This document shows positions 1 through 10,032 of a stretch of 62,047 bases of DNA, in pieces. Position 1 is the first letter of the stretch, and each line of letters begins with the position of its first letter. The notes beneath the pieces were generated by a model, which saw nothing but the letters and a program-made list of their open reading frames with translations, was not told where the DNA came from and did no database searches. The translations under genes were made by a program, and so were the position numbers. This stretch comes from Tistrella bauzanensis (lineage in GTDB: Bacteria; Pseudomonadota; Alphaproteobacteria; Tistrellales; Tistrellaceae): the NCBI RefSeq assembly GCF_014636235.1, contig NZ_BMDZ01000035.1, positions 1-62,047 on the forward strand. Reading direction: 5' to 3'.

Positions 1-135
1 ACGATCCTCCGTCGTCTTCGCAAACCACAGAGAATCACAAGCCGCTGAAATCACTCAACATAATTTTCGGTTGGGCTCTGAGAGGACCACTGCCCTGGAG
101 TCGAAGACAGTGCCCCGTCCATCAGCAGAATAAAG

Positions 136-169
136 AATGGCCGCTTCCGATCTCTCGGAAGCGGCCATT
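136..169. terminator. Perfect 15-bp hairpin downstream of the first porin
   Basis: Arms 136-150 and 155-169 are perfect inverted repeats around a 4-nt loop (tctc). The minus-strand transcript leaving the porin gene (stop at 206) would form this stem followed by an A/T-rich tail, so it is a probable intrinsic terminator. The first 135 bases of the window contain nothing I recognise. Confidence 0.8.
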
Positions 170-205
170 TTCAGTGAGGCATGTCTTACTGAGGCGAAAT
201 CAGGC

Positions 206-1297
206 TCAGAACGACAGCTCCGTGCCGATCATGAACACGTCCGCGGTGTTGCGCAGGGTGCTGTCGGTCGAATCGAAGTCGATGTTGTAGTAGCCGGCCA
301 TCAGGTTGACGCCCGGACCCATCGCATAGGTGCCGCCAACTTCCAGGACCGCCAGTTCGTCCTCACGACCACCGGTCAGGGTCTGGCTGCCGAAGCCATA
401 GGCGACGCCGACCTTGTAGGGGCCGAAGCCATAGGTCAGACCGGCATTCCACTGCTCCAGGTCTTCGTCGAGCTGAAGGCCCTGGTTGCTGGTCATGTAG
501 GCGCCGCCGAAGGTGAAGCCGGCATAGCCGACATTCGCACCCAGGCTCCAGGCCTCGATATCGTCGCCGCCGACCATGTCGACTTCCTGCGAGCCGCCGG
601 TGTAGCCGGCCGAGGCCGCCACATTGAAGGCGCCGAAGGTGTTGACGTAGTTGGCGCCGACCTCGACGATCTTCTCCTGACGACCCGCGACGTTATCCGA
701 CAGGTTGCCATAGGCACCCGACGAACCGTCACGGCCACCGGCCAGGCTGGGGGTGTAGGACAGACCCAGCTGGAAGCCCGAGAAGCGCGGGGTGAAGTAG
801 GTCAGCTTGTTGGCATCGCTGGTGGTGTTCAGGAGGGTGACGGGCGTGGCCACTGCATGCTCGTCACCAAGCGCATTCACCGGACGCGACGCATGGAAGA
901 AGTTCGGGCTCTCGACGCCATGGCCGGCAACCGCCGAGGGGGCGCTGTAGTGCATCAGATACGGGGCCGAGTTCTCGGCGCCGAGAACGACCCGACCGAA
1001 GCCGCCCTCGAAATAGACGTAATGCTCGTCAATCTGGTCGCCTTTGGTGTAGGCCTCCAGCTGGACGTTCACGCCGACCTTGATCCCGTTGTCGAGCACG
1101 GTCTCGCCCAGGAAGTGAATTTCACCTTCCTGGGCGAGGCTGTCGGTGCGGGTGTTCTCGACATCTTCGTCGATCAGCACGAAGGCAGTCTGGTAATAGC
1201 CACCCAGGCCCAGCTTGATCTTCTCAGCGGCATTGGCGGGCGCGGCCAGCAGGCCGGCGGCGACGATGGCGGACGTGCCAAGCAGAATCTTCTTCAT
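206..1297 (-). CDS. Outer-membrane porin, paralogue 1
   Basis: 363-residue general porin, predicted to form a trimeric 16-strand beta barrel in the outer membrane for diffusion of small solutes. The start MKKILLGTSAIV opens a signal peptide with cleavage near ANA-AEKIKLG. The mature part is Gly/aromatic-rich with alternating strands and ends in Phe (ELSF), the C-terminal signature read by the BAM machinery. A ribosome-binding site (AGGGGAA) lies just upstream. It closely resembles the next gene over its full length, so the two arose by tandem duplication. A perfect hairpin follows the stop. Substrate specificity cannot be read from sequence. Confidence 0.9.
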   Translation of the reverse strand: MKKILLGTSAIVAAGLLAAPANAAEKIKLGLGGYYQTAFVLIDEDVENTRTDSLAQEGEIHFLGETVLDNGIKVGVNVQLEAYTKGDQIDEHYVYFEGGFGRVVLGAENSAPYLMHYSAPSAVAGHGVESPNFFHASRPVNALGDEHAVATPVTLLNTTSDANKLTYFTPRFSGFQLGLSYTPSLAGGRDGSSGAYGNLSDNVAGRQEKIVEVGANYVNTFGAFNVAASAGYTGGSQEVDMVGGDDIEAWSLGANVGYAGFTFGGAYMTSNQGLQLDEDLEQWNAGLTYGFGPYKVGVAYGFGSQTLTGGREDELAVLEVGGTYAMGPGVNLMAGYYNIDFDSTDSTLRNTADVFMIGTELSF

Positions 1298-1665
1298 CGG
1301 TCAGTTCCCCTAGAACCGGTGGGAGCCAGGCCCGTCGTCTCGGATATCTTCTCCAAGCACGAATGGCCCGACGCGGCATCGCGCGCCAGGGGATACAGCC
1401 CGTAATAGGGTGCCGTCGAAGCCGTATCCAAAGCGCTGTGCGTCGCCATGTTCCATCCGAGGCTATCGGTGGTCAAGCAACACTCACCCTGCATGGCGCG
1501 CTTCCCGCCACACTGTGGCACAGAAACAACAGACATGAGGATGGCCAGGATCAGGTCATCATCAGCTGAACAAAGAGCGGAGGCCGGCTTCGGGGGGTAA
1601 TCGCAGCTAACCGATCGGTATGCCGCCCCCGGCCCCGCTTGCCGGACCGAGGGCGGTTCGCCCGA
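1298..1665. other. Intergenic region between the two porins
   Basis: About 370 bases between the stop of the upstream porin and the start of paralogue 1. It must hold the promoter of paralogue 1 unless the pair is co-transcribed. I see no convincing hairpin terminator, RNA gene or coding frame. The length and the strong ribosome-binding sites suggest separately transcribed genes. Confidence 0.5.
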
Positions 1666-2742
1666 TCAGAAATCGAACGAGGTGCCGATCATGAAGGCGT
1701 CCGAGGTGTTGCGGTTCGCAGGAATGGTCGAGTCGAACTCGTAGTTGAAATAGCCGGCCATCAGGCTGATGCCCGGGCCCATCTCGTAGGTGCCACCGAC
1801 CTCGATGGTGCTGAGCTCGTCTTCGACGCCGCCGACATAGGTCTGGCTGCCATAGCCATAACCGGCGCCGACCGTGAACGGACCGAAGCCATAGGTCAGG
1901 CCCACATTCCACTGCTCAAGGTCTTCGTCCAACGCCACGCCCAGATTGTTCTTCTGGTAGCCGCCGCCGAAGGTGAAGCCGGCAAAGCCGATCTGCGTGC
2001 CGATCGTGAAGACTTCCTGGTCGTCGAAGCCTGCCGCGTCCTGCTCCAGCGTGCCGGTCAGATAACCGGCCGAGATCGCGACATCGACGCCGCCGAAGGT
2101 GTTGACGTAGTTGGCGCCAATCTCGACGATCTTCTCCTGCGCGCCGACGGTGTTGTCGGGCAGGTTGCCATAGGCACCGGAGCTGCCGCCCAGGCCACCG
2201 GCCAGGCTGGGGGTATATGACAGGCCCAGCTGGAAGCCCGCGAAGCGCGGGGTGAAATAGCTCAGCTTGTTGGCGTCGCCGGTAGTGTTCAGGAAGGTGT
2301 AGTTCGACGCGATGCCATGGGTGCCGGGCGGCGTGGCATGGAAGAAGTTCGGGCTGTCGACGCCGTGGCCGGCGATCGCGGTCGGGGCCGAATAATGCAT
2401 CAGATAGGCGGCCGAGTCGGCGGCACCCAACTGGACGCGACCGAAGCCGCCATCGAAATAGACATAATGCTCGTCGACCTGGTCACCATCGGTATAGGCC
2501 TCAAGCTGGACCATCACGCCGACGGTGACGCCGGTGTCGAGCGTGGTCTCGCCGGTGAAATAGAGCTCGCCTTCCTGCTTCAGGCTGTCGGTGCGGGTGT
2601 TGGCGACGTCTTCGTCGATCAGCACGAACGCGGTCTGATAATAGCCGCCCAGGCCGAGCTTGATCTTTTCGGCTGCCGAAGCGGGAGCCGCGAGGGCGGC
2701 GGCGGCGGCGAGCGCGGTGCTGCCGAGCAGGATCTTCTTCAT
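1666..2742 (-). CDS. Outer-membrane porin, paralogue 2
   Basis: 358-residue porin of the same family as its neighbour: signal peptide from MKKILLGSTALA with cleavage near ASA-AEKIKLG, a Gly/Tyr/Phe-rich barrel, and a C-terminal Phe (SFDF). The open frame continues 75 codons further upstream, but the start at 2742 is chosen because it gives the signal peptide and has an AAGGGGA ribosome-binding site; the extension is low-complexity and unlike any porin. Many segments (for example the QTAFVLIDEDV and DEHYVYF stretches) are identical to paralogue 1; the copies differ mainly in predicted surface loops. Confidence 0.9.
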   Translation of the reverse strand: MKKILLGSTALAAAAALAAPASAAEKIKLGLGGYYQTAFVLIDEDVANTRTDSLKQEGELYFTGETTLDTGVTVGVMVQLEAYTDGDQVDEHYVYFDGGFGRVQLGAADSAAYLMHYSAPTAIAGHGVDSPNFFHATPPGTHGIASNYTFLNTTGDANKLSYFTPRFAGFQLGLSYTPSLAGGLGGSSGAYGNLPDNTVGAQEKIVEIGANYVNTFGGVDVAISAGYLTGTLEQDAAGFDDQEVFTIGTQIGFAGFTFGGGYQKNNLGVALDEDLEQWNVGLTYGFGPFTVGAGYGYGSQTYVGGVEDELSTIEVGGTYEMGPGISLMAGYFNYEFDSTIPANRNTSDAFMIGTSFDF

Positions 2743-3299
2743 CGGGTCGGGTCCCCTTGGAGAACGTGTCAAAAGCGTCCGGTCAGGTGCCGGATCTGAA
2801 GCCGGTATGACCTTGGCTGTCCGGAAGCCCGGCATGGACAAGGCCGTCATGTTTTCGATCGGGCCTGATGCCGGCCACTCAATCTTCTTCTGGTCGCGGA
2901 ACCTGATGGGCGTTGATGCGCGGGGAACCGCCCTGTCCGTCGAGATCCATGTTCTTCTGCACTGCACGCGCCGTCAACGCACCGCAATGGATCGAGTCAG
3001 TGATTTCCGTCACAATGTAGCAAAAAGGCAACAGGAAGATCACAGGATCATCACGATCACCCACAGGTTGCTCGATTGCCTGGAGGTCCGCGCAGATGGG
3101 CATCTGCGGCAAGCGGGGACGGCCGGATCGACGCAATGCTTGCCATCGCCGTCCCGCGCCATGTCGGCTTCGGTTGAGGCGGCGGACAGCTTGCCATATA
3201 GTTCGGCGACCAAAGGTCCGGCCATGTCACGCGGGGTGCGGCCACAGGACCACTGCCGGCAGGATGCCGGACTTGAAACCAGAGAGGTTTGGAACGGCC
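2743..3299. other. Divergent intergenic region, porin 2 / DUF3576 gene
   Basis: About 560 bases between two divergently transcribed genes. It should contain both promoters. I see no good conserved reading frame, tRNA or terminator in it; apparent open frames here have no recognisable protein features. Confidence 0.45.
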
Positions 3300-3848
3300 A
3301 TGGCAGTCACGGGCAAGGATCAGTTGCGGTTCGCGGCGCTCGCGGGCGCGCTTGCGCTGCTCGCGGGCTGCGGCGGTGTGCCGACCGAGGCGAGCTATCC
3401 GAGATCGGTGCCCGGCCAGAGCGGCGGCAGTTATCAGACCGAGCGCCAGACCATCTTCGGCGATGGCGGGCTGAACATCCTCGATACCGGCAAGGCCAGC
3501 GACGGCACCGGCGGCGCCTCGCCGATCGGCGTCAACAGCTTCCTGTGGCGCGCCTCGCTCGACACGATCAGCTTCATGCCGCTGGCCTCGGCCGACCCGT
3601 TCGGCGGCGTGATCATCACCGACTGGTACAGCGCGCCGGAAACCCCGGCCGAGCGCATGAAGCTGACGGTCTATATCCTCGATCGCCAGCTTCGTGCCGA
3701 CGGCCTGCGCGTCGCCGCCTTCAAACAGCGCCGCGACGAGACCGGTGCCTGGGTCGATATGGCGCTTGAGCCCGGCGTCACCACCCGGATCGAGGACGCG
3801 ATCCTCACCCGCGCCCGTCAGCTTCGCGTGGTCAGCACCGCGCGCTGA
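3300..3848 (+). CDS. DUF3576 lipoprotein
   Basis: 182-residue predicted lipoprotein. The N-terminus MAVTGKDQLRFAAL is followed by a hydrophobic segment and the lipobox LLAGC, so it should be exported and lipidated at that Cys. The body (NSFLWRASLDTISFMPLASADPFGG, then ITDWY) matches the DUF3576 family, which in alphaproteobacteria regularly precedes leuS and lptE. That context suggests an envelope role, but the function is unknown. The frame is open further upstream; the start at 3300 is chosen because it yields the signal peptide and follows an AGAGAGG motif. Confidence 0.85.
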   Translation: MAVTGKDQLRFAALAGALALLAGCGGVPTEASYPRSVPGQSGGSYQTERQTIFGDGGLNILDTGKASDGTGGASPIGVNSFLWRASLDTISFMPLASADPFGGVIITDWYSAPETPAERMKLTVYILDRQLRADGLRVAAFKQRRDETGAWVDMALEPGVTTRIEDAILTRARQLRVVSTAR

Positions 3849-4004
3849 CGCCGCCCCCTCCCGGTGCCGGGGCCTGCCGCCAACGCAGTGGTGTGGCAAG
3901 GTTCCCCGGCCCCGTCGTCTTCAACCGGGCACCCGATGCCGGCATCTTTATCCCCGATCGGGGCGATGCCGGCCTCTTGCGCCCGCGCAGTGCGTTACGG
4001 AAAA

Positions 4005-6611
4005 ATGGCCCGGTATAATCCCAAGGCGATCGAGCCCAAATGGCAGCAGGTGTGGGACCAGAACGGCACCTTCACGACCGATGAAACGTCGTCGAAGCCG
4101 AAATACTATGTGCTGGAGATGTTCCCCTACCCGTCCGGCCGGATCCATATCGGACATGTCCGGGTCTATACCCTGGGCGACGTGACGGCGCGCTATCGCC
4201 GGGCACGTGGTTACAACGTGCTGCACCCGATGGGCTGGGACGCCTTCGGCATGCCGGCCGAAAACGCCGCCATCGAACGCGGCATTCACCCCGGCACCTG
4301 GACCTATGACAACATTGCCGCCATGCGTGGCCAGTTGAAGTCCATGGGCCTGTCCTACGACTGGGCGCGCGAGATCTTCACCTGCTCGCCCGATTATTAT
4401 GTCCATGAACAGCGCATGTTCCTGGCCTTCATGAAGGCCGGTCTCGCCTATCGCAAGGAAAGCTGGGTCAACTGGGATCCGGTCGACCAGACCGTGCTGG
4501 CCAATGAACAGGTGATCGACGGCCGTGGCTGGCGGTCGGGCGCGCTGGTCGAACGGCGCAAGCTGTCGCAATGGTTCCTGCGCATCACCGCCTTCGGCGA
4601 CGATCTGCTCGACAGCCTCGACGGTCTGGACCGCTGGCCTGAGCGGGTGAAGGCCATGCAGGCGCGCTGGATCGGCCGTTCGAAAGGCGCGCGGCTGCGT
4701 TTCGCCCTTTCGAACGCCCCGCGCGGTGCCGACGGCGCGGCCTTCGACGGGCTGGAGGTCTTCACCACCCGCCCCGACACCCTGTTCGGTGCGTCGTTCT
4801 GCGCCATTGCGCCCAATCATCCGCTGGCCGAGGCGGCAGCCGCCACCAACCCCGACCTCGCGGCCTTCATCGAAGAGTGCAACCGCACCGGCACCAGCGA
4901 GGAAGCGGTCGAGACCGCCGAGAAGAAGGGGTTCCGGCTGGATGTCCAGGCGGCGCATCCCTTCGTGCCCGGCTGGATGCTGCCGGTCTATGTCGCCAAT
5001 TTCGTGCTGATGGAGTATGGCTCGGGCGCCGTGTTCGGCTGCCCGGCGCATGACCAGCGCGACCTGGATTTCGCCCGCAAATACGATCTGCCGGTCAAGG
5101 CGGTTGTGCGGCCGGCGGGCATCGACCGCGATGCGCCGGTGGAGATTGGCCAGGAGGCGCTGACCGGCGACGGCACGATCATGAATTCGCGGTTCCTCGA
5201 CGGCTTGAGCGTGGCCGATGCCAAGCGCCGTGCGATCGAGGAACTGGAACGCCTGGGCGCGGGCCAGGGCGAGACCACCTTCCGTCTGCGCGACTGGGGC
5301 GTGTCGCGCCAGCGCTATTGGGGCTGCCCGATCCCGATCATCCACTGCCCCGATTGCGGGCCGGTGCCGGTGCCTGATGACCAACTGCCGGTGACCCTGC
5401 CGGACGACGTGGTGTTCGACGGTGCCGGCAACCCGCTGGATCGCCATCCCAGTTGGGCGCATGTCGACTGCCCGAGCTGCGGCAGGCCGGCGCGGCGCGA
5501 AACCGACACCTTCGACACCTTCTTCGAAAGCAGCTGGTATTTCGCCCGCTATACCGGGTTGACCAGCGATGCGCCCTTCCCGCGCGCCGCCGCCGACAAA
5601 TGGCTGCCGGTCGACCAGTATATCGGCGGCGTCGAGCATGCCGTGCTGCACCTGCTCTATTCCCGCTTCTTCACCCGCGCGATGCGCGAGGTCGGGCTGC
5701 TGGACATCAAGGAGCCCTTCGCCGGGCTGCTGACCCAGGGCATGGTGGTGCACGAGACCTATAAGGACGACCAGGGCCGCTGGGTCTATCCGGAAGAGGT
5801 CACGAAGGATGCCGACGGCCAGCTGATCCATGCCGAGACCGGGGGCAGGATCACCCGCGGCCGCATCGAGAAGATGAGCAAGTCGAAGCGCAATGTCGTC
5901 GACCCGATGGCGATCATCGAGGCTTATGGCGCCGATACCGCGCGGCTGTTCATGCTGTCGGACAGCCCGCCCGAACGCGATCTGGAATGGACCGATGCCG
6001 GTGCCGAAGGCGCGCATCGCTATCTGTCGCGGCTGTATCGTCTGGTCGAGGAATGGCAGGTGCCGGCCGCCCCCGCCGGTGCCGACATCACGGCGGCGCT
6101 GGCCGCAGCCGAGGGCCCGGCGCTGGAGATCCGCCGGGCGCTGCACCGGACCATCCGCGATCTGTCCGACGATCTGGAGCGGTTCCACTTCAACAAGGCG
6201 GTGGCCCGGTTGCGCGCCTTGTCGAACACGCTGTTCGATTTCACGCCGCTGGCCGACAATGCCACCGACGCGGCGGTGGCGCGCGAGGTTCTGGATGCGG
6301 TGATCGGCCTGATCGGGCCGATGACCCCGCATCTGGGTGAGGAATTGTGGGCACTGGCCGGACATGACGGCCTGCTCGCCAATCAGGCCTGGCCCGATTT
6401 CGATCCGGCGCTGGTGACGGTGGATACCATCACCCTGCCGGTTCAGGTCAATGGCAAGGTCCGCAGCAAGCTCGATGTCGTGCCCGATCTCGATCAGGAC
6501 GCGGCAGTCCAACAGGCCCTGGCCGATCACAAGGTCAAGGTCGCTCTCGACGGCCGCAGCCCGCGGAAGGTGATCTATGTCCCGAACCGCATCCTCAACA
6601 TTGTCGGCTGA
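4005..6611 (+). CDS. leuS: Leucine--tRNA ligase
   Basis: 868-residue class Ia aminoacyl-tRNA synthetase that charges tRNA-Leu in the cytoplasm. Visible landmarks are the HIGH motif at residues 48-51 (GRIHIGH), the inserted CP1 editing domain in the middle third, a Zn-type segment (HCPDCG), the KMSKS loop at residues 623-627 and a C-terminal anticodon-binding and KVRSKL region. The frame is open 47 codons upstream, but homologues begin near [14 protein letters not shown], which fixes the start at 4005. The 3' end overlaps lptE by 35 bases, indicating translational linkage of leuS-lptE-holA. Confidence 0.97.
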   Translation: MARYNPKAIEPKWQQVWDQNGTFTTDETSSKPKYYVLEMFPYPSGRIHIGHVRVYTLGDVTARYRRARGYNVLHPMGWDAFGMPAENAAIERGIHPGTWTYDNIAAMRGQLKSMGLSYDWAREIFTCSPDYYVHEQRMFLAFMKAGLAYRKESWVNWDPVDQTVLANEQVIDGRGWRSGALVERRKLSQWFLRITAFGDDLLDSLDGLDRWPERVKAMQARWIGRSKGARLRFALSNAPRGADGAAFDGLEVFTTRPDTLFGASFCAIAPNHPLAEAAAATNPDLAAFIEECNRTGTSEEAVETAEKKGFRLDVQAAHPFVPGWMLPVYVANFVLMEYGSGAVFGCPAHDQRDLDFARKYDLPVKAVVRPAGIDRDAPVEIGQEALTGDGTIMNSRFLDGLSVADAKRRAIEELERLGAGQGETTFRLRDWGVSRQRYWGCPIPIIHCPDCGPVPVPDDQLPVTLPDDVVFDGAGNPLDRHPSWAHVDCPSCGRPARRETDTFDTFFESSWYFARYTGLTSDAPFPRAAADKWLPVDQYIGGVEHAVLHLLYSRFFTRAMREVGLLDIKEPFAGLLTQGMVVHETYKDDQGRWVYPEEVTKDADGQLIHAETGGRITRGRIEKMSKSKRNVVDPMAIIEAYGADTARLFMLSDSPPERDLEWTDAGAEGAHRYLSRLYRLVEEWQVPAAPAGADITAALAAAEGPALEIRRALHRTIRDLSDDLERFHFNKAVARLRALSNTLFDFTPLADNATDAAVAREVLDAVIGLIGPMTPHLGEELWALAGHDGLLANQAWPDFDPALVTVDTITLPVQVNGKVRSKLDVVPDLDQDAAVQQALADHKVKVALDGRSPRKVIYVPNRILNIVG

Positions 6612-7161
6612 CCGCCGACGCGGTGCCCTGGCGCGACGCCACCGGGCGGGTATCCCGGCGGTGCTCGCGCTGGTCGCGGCGTTGGCACTCGGCGCCTGCG
6701 GCTTCCGGCCGCTCTATGCGCCGGCCTCGAACGCCGATGTGACCGGGGCCCTGGCCGCGGTATCGGTGTCACCGGTACCCGACCGCGCCGGCCAGATCTA
6801 TCGCAACACCCTGGAGCGGCTGCTGGCCGGCAAGGGTGATGTCGAGCCGAACCGCTATCGGCTCGACAGCGGTATAGAGATCAGTGAAACCGGGCTTGCG
6901 ATCAACGAGGACGCCACCGCCAGCCGTTATAACGTGACGGTCAAGGTGGTCTATCGGCTGGTGGCCGTGCGGGCGGGCGAGAACAACGCCGATCTGCTGC
7001 TCTCCGACGGCACGGTCAGCCAGATCAACAGCTACAATCAGATCACCGCGCCCTATGTCACCCTGGTGTCGCGGCAGGATGCGATCGAGCGCGCGCTTGA
7101 GGAAGCGGCCCGTGAGGTCCAGATCCGGCTGGCGATCTATTTCGACCAGAACCCGGCCTGA
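6577..7161 (+). CDS. lptE: LPS-assembly lipoprotein LptE
   Basis: 194-residue lipoprotein. A basic N-terminus and hydrophobic segment lead to the lipobox LALGAC with Cys41 as lipidation site, followed by GFRPLYAP, typical of alphaproteobacterial LptE. LptE plugs the LptD barrel that inserts lipopolysaccharide into the outer leaflet. The gene starts inside the end of leuS (35-base overlap) and is followed after 12 bases by holA, the common leuS-lptE-holA order in this class. Identification rests on the lipobox, the GFRPLY motif and synteny. Confidence 0.9.
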   Translation: MSRTASSTLSADRRRGALARRHRAGIPAVLALVAALALGACGFRPLYAPASNADVTGALAAVSVSPVPDRAGQIYRNTLERLLAGKGDVEPNRYRLDSGIEISETGLAINEDATASRYNVTVKVVYRLVAVRAGENNADLLLSDGTVSQINSYNQITAPYVTLVSRQDAIERALEEAAREVQIRLAIYFDQNPA

Positions 7162-7173
7162 CGGCCGCCGTCG

Positions 7174-8208
7174 ATGGTCAAGATCGCCCCCCGCGACGCC
7201 GAGGCCCGCACCAGCCGGCCGGATTCAGCCTGGCGCGCCGTGCTGCTCTATGGCCCGGATCGCGGGCTGATCAAGGAACGCGCCGATCGTCTGGCGCAAT
7301 CGGTGGTGCCGGATCTGACTGATCCGTTCCGCATCGCCACGCTCGATCCCCGGAGTCTGGCCGAGGATCCGGCACGACTGGCCGACGAGGCGGCAGCCAT
7401 CGCCTTTGGCGGTGGGCGGCGGGTGGTGCGGCTGCGTGAGGGAACCGACACTGTGGCATCGGCGCTGGCGGCGTTCCTGGCCGATCCGGCTGGCGATGCG
7501 CTGGTGGTGGTGGATGCGGGCGAACTCGGGCCGGCATCGAAGCTGCGCAAACTGTTTGAATCCGCTGCCAACGCCGCCGCCATCGCCTGTTATGGTGATG
7601 AAGGCCGCGATCTTGCCGAGGTGATCCGCAGCCATCTGAGCGAGGCCGGTTTCATGGCCGATGCCGATGCTTTGCTGGCCCTGGCCGCGGTTCTTGGCGC
7701 CGATCGCGCGCTGACCCGGATGGAACTCGACAAGCTGACGCTCTATGCCCATGGCCGGCAACGCATCACGCTCGACGATGTCGAGGCGATGATCGGGGAT
7801 GCCGGCAGTGTGGCGCTCGACGAGGTGGCGACGGCCAGTGCCGGCGGCGATGCCGCCGCCCTCGACCGTGCGCTGGAGCGTGCCTTTGCCGAAGGCATTT
7901 CGGCGATCGCGTTGCTCCGTGTCGTGTCCCGCCATTTCGGCCGGCTGCTGCAGGCACGGGCCGAGCTGGATGCCGGCCAGGATATCGAGGCGGCGATGCG
8001 GGTGCTGAAGCCGCCGGTCTTCTTCAAGCAGATCCCGGCCTTCAAGCAGACCCTGGCGGTATGGCCGGCAGCGGCATTGGCGCGGGCGCTGGGCCGGCTG
8101 GCCGAGGCGGAAGCGCGCTCGAAGCAGGGACTACCGCAGGAAACCGTTGTCGGGCAGGCGCTTATGGGTATTGCCGCCGAAGCGGCCGCCCGGCGCCGTC
8201 GGCGCTGA
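7174..8208 (+). CDS. holA: DNA polymerase III subunit delta
   Basis: 344-residue clamp-loader delta subunit, which opens the beta sliding clamp during loading. The N-terminal VLLYGPDRGLIKE segment is the degenerate ATPase-like motif of delta, and the FFKQIPAFKQ and GLPQETVVGQALMGIA stretches fit the C-terminal collar domain. It follows lptE after 12 bases and ends the plus-strand run; parB converges on it. Confidence 0.93.
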   Translation: MVKIAPRDAEARTSRPDSAWRAVLLYGPDRGLIKERADRLAQSVVPDLTDPFRIATLDPRSLAEDPARLADEAAAIAFGGGRRVVRLREGTDTVASALAAFLADPAGDALVVVDAGELGPASKLRKLFESAANAAAIACYGDEGRDLAEVIRSHLSEAGFMADADALLALAAVLGADRALTRMELDKLTLYAHGRQRITLDDVEAMIGDAGSVALDEVATASAGGDAAALDRALERAFAEGISAIALLRVVSRHFGRLLQARAELDAGQDIEAAMRVLKPPVFFKQIPAFKQTLAVWPAAALARALGRLAEAEARSKQGLPQETVVGQALMGIAAEAAARRRRR

Positions 8209-8215
8209 CGGCCAT

Positions 8216-8238
8216 ACCGGCACGTCCTTCGTGCTGGT
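8216..8238 (+). terminator. Hairpin after holA
   Basis: Arms 8216-8224 and 8230-8238 pair as a 9-bp stem with one G-U wobble and a 5-nt loop in the plus-strand RNA. It lies between the convergent holA and parB genes. No T-tract follows, so it is only a possible terminator. Confidence 0.35.
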
Positions 8239-8266
8239 CATACTCGTCACACCGGTGGTCGTGGTA

Positions 8267-9211
8267 TTACCCGCGGGACGTCAGCCGGGCCAGCAGGTCA
8301 TCCAGGTCTTCGAGCGAGCCATAACTGACCGAGAGCATGCCTGCCTGCGGTGAACTGGGGGTGATGGTCACCTTCAGGCCCAGCGTTTCGCTCAGATCTT
8401 CTTCCAATCGCAGTGTATCGGCATCCTTGGCACCGGCGGCAGCGGCTGGGGCGGCATCGCCCGCCGCTTTGCGCGGCCGGCCGCCGGCCGGTTTGCGGCC
8501 GCCATCGCGGCCGGCGCGCTTTTCGGCGTCGCCGCGAGCCAGATCCTCGGCATTGCGCACGGTCAATCCACGATCGACGATCCGCCGGGCCAGGGACGCC
8601 GGATCCTCGGCGGTGGCAATGGCCCGGGCATGGCCCATGGTCAGCCGGCCATCGTCGAGCATCTCCTTGACCGCGTCGGGCAGGTTCAGCAACCGCAGCA
8701 TGTTCGCGACATGGGCACGGCTCTTGCCGATCACCCGGCCCAGCTCTTCCTGTGTATAGGAGAACTCGCCCATCAGCCGGCGATAACCCTCGGCCTCTTC
8801 CAGCGGCGTCAGATCCTGGCGCTGGATGTTCTCGACCAGCGCGATTTCCAGCGCGTCATGATCCGCCATATGGCGGACGATGACCGGCACTTCATGCAGC
8901 CGGGCAATCTGGGCCGCCCGCCAGCGGCGTTCGCCGGCGACGATCTCGAAGCGGCCATCGTCGACCGGCCGGACCAGGATCGGCTGCACCACGCCGCGCT
9001 CGCGCAGGCTGGCGGCAAGCTGGGCCAATGCCTCTTCATCGAAATGGCGGCGCGGCTGATAGCGGCCGGGATGCAGCCGCTCGATCGGCATCATCCGGAT
9101 GTCGCCCACGGCGGCGGCCGGGGCTGCGTCTTCAATCACGGTATCGCCCAGAAGCGCCGACAGGCCACGGGCCAGGCCGCGCTTGCGGCCGCCGGTTTCC
9201 TCCGCACTCAC
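8267..9211 (-). CDS. parB: Chromosome-partitioning protein ParB
   Basis: 314-residue centromere-binding CTPase that loads at parS and spreads as a DNA clamp. Visible parts: an N-terminal RGLSALLGD leader that contacts ParA, the CTP-binding motif GERRWRAAQIA, the ENIQRQDLTPLEEAEGY motif, and a helix-turn-helix (ELGRVIGKSRAHVANMLRLLNLP) that reads parS. A low-complexity Ala/Gly/Lys linker precedes the C-terminal dimerisation domain. It overlaps parA by 4 bases. Four matching parS sites occur in this window. Confidence 0.97.
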   Translation of the reverse strand: MSAEETGGRKRGLARGLSALLGDTVIEDAAPAAAVGDIRMMPIERLHPGRYQPRRHFDEEALAQLAASLRERGVVQPILVRPVDDGRFEIVAGERRWRAAQIARLHEVPVIVRHMADHDALEIALVENIQRQDLTPLEEAEGYRRLMGEFSYTQEELGRVIGKSRAHVANMLRLLNLPDAVKEMLDDGRLTMGHARAIATAEDPASLARRIVDRGLTVRNAEDLARGDAEKRAGRDGGRKPAGGRPRKAAGDAAPAAAAGAKDADTLRLEEDLSETLGLKVTITPSSPQAGMLSVSYGSLEDLDDLLARLTSRG

Positions 9212-10032
9212 GCAGCCACCCCCCGTTCACGCTTCAACACCTCGCCCGCCAGATGGATATAGGCACGAGCACCGGCACAGCGATGGTCATAGAGCAGCAC
9301 GGGCTTGCCATGGCTCGGCGCTTCCGAGACCCGGACATTGCGGGGGATCACGGTCTTGTAGACCTTGTCGCCAAAGAAATTGCGCACATCCGCGGCCACC
9401 TGATTGGACAGGTTGTTGCGGTTGTCGAACATGGTCAGCACCACGCCCTGAATGTCGAGCCGGGGGTTCAGCGACCGCCTGACCCGATCGACCGTCCGCA
9501 CCAACTGGCTGACGCCTTCCAGTGCGAAGAACTCGCACTGCAGCGGCACCAGCACCGCATCGGCCGCGACCAGCGCGTTCAGGGTAAGGATGCCGAGCGA
9601 TGGCGGGCAGTCGATGAACAGATAGTCATACCGCGGTAGTCCCTCGGCCCCCAACGCCATCCGCAGCCGCCGTTCGCGGGCCGGCCGTTCGATCAGCTCG
9701 ATTTCGGCGCCGGTCAGGTCGACCACCGACGGCACCACATCCAGCCCCGGCACTTCGGTCTTGACGATGGCGTCCTTCAGCGAGGCATCACCCATCAGAA
9801 CATCATAGCTTGAGGGATTGCGCCGCGAGGCATCGATGCCCAGGCCGGTGGACGCATTGCCTTGCGGATCGAGATCGATCACCAGAACCCGCTTGCGCGC
9901 GGCGGCAAGCGCGGTGGCAAGGTTGATCGCGGTGGTGGTCTTACCCACGCCGCCCTTCTGGTTTGCGATGGCCAGCACGCGACCGGGGCCCGCAGGCGCC
10001 GCATCAGCGGGATTGGTCACGGTCTTGGACAC
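9208..10032 (-). CDS. parA: Chromosome-partitioning ATPase ParA
   Basis: 274-residue Walker-type ATPase with the deviant P-loop KGGVGKTT, then DLDPQGNASTGLG and DCPPSLG motifs; it forms the nucleoid-bound gradient that moves ParB-parS complexes. I chose a GTG start at 10032 because an AAGGGG ribosome-binding site precedes it by 8 bases. An ATG at 10065 would add 11 residues but has poorer spacing. Either start lies inside the 3' end of rsmG, so rsmG-parA-parB overlap and are probably one operon. Confidence 0.95.
   Translation of the reverse strand: MSKTVTNPADAAPAGPGRVLAIANQKGGVGKTTTAINLATALAAARKRVLVIDLDPQGNASTGLGIDASRRNPSSYDVLMGDASLKDAIVKTEVPGLDVVPSVVDLTGAEIELIERPARERRLRMALGAEGLPRYDYLFIDCPPSLGILTLNALVAADAVLVPLQCEFFALEGVSQLVRTVDRVRRSLNPRLDIQGVVLTMFDNRNNLSNQVAADVRNFFGDKVYKTVIPRNVRVSEAPSHGKPVLLYDHRCAGARAYIHLAGEVLKRERGVAA

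Noticed and set aside
3948-6530. Long minus-strand open frame (about 860 codons) opposite leuS
   Set aside because: An antisense shadow produced by high G+C; leuS on the plus strand has all its motifs, and the antisense product has none.
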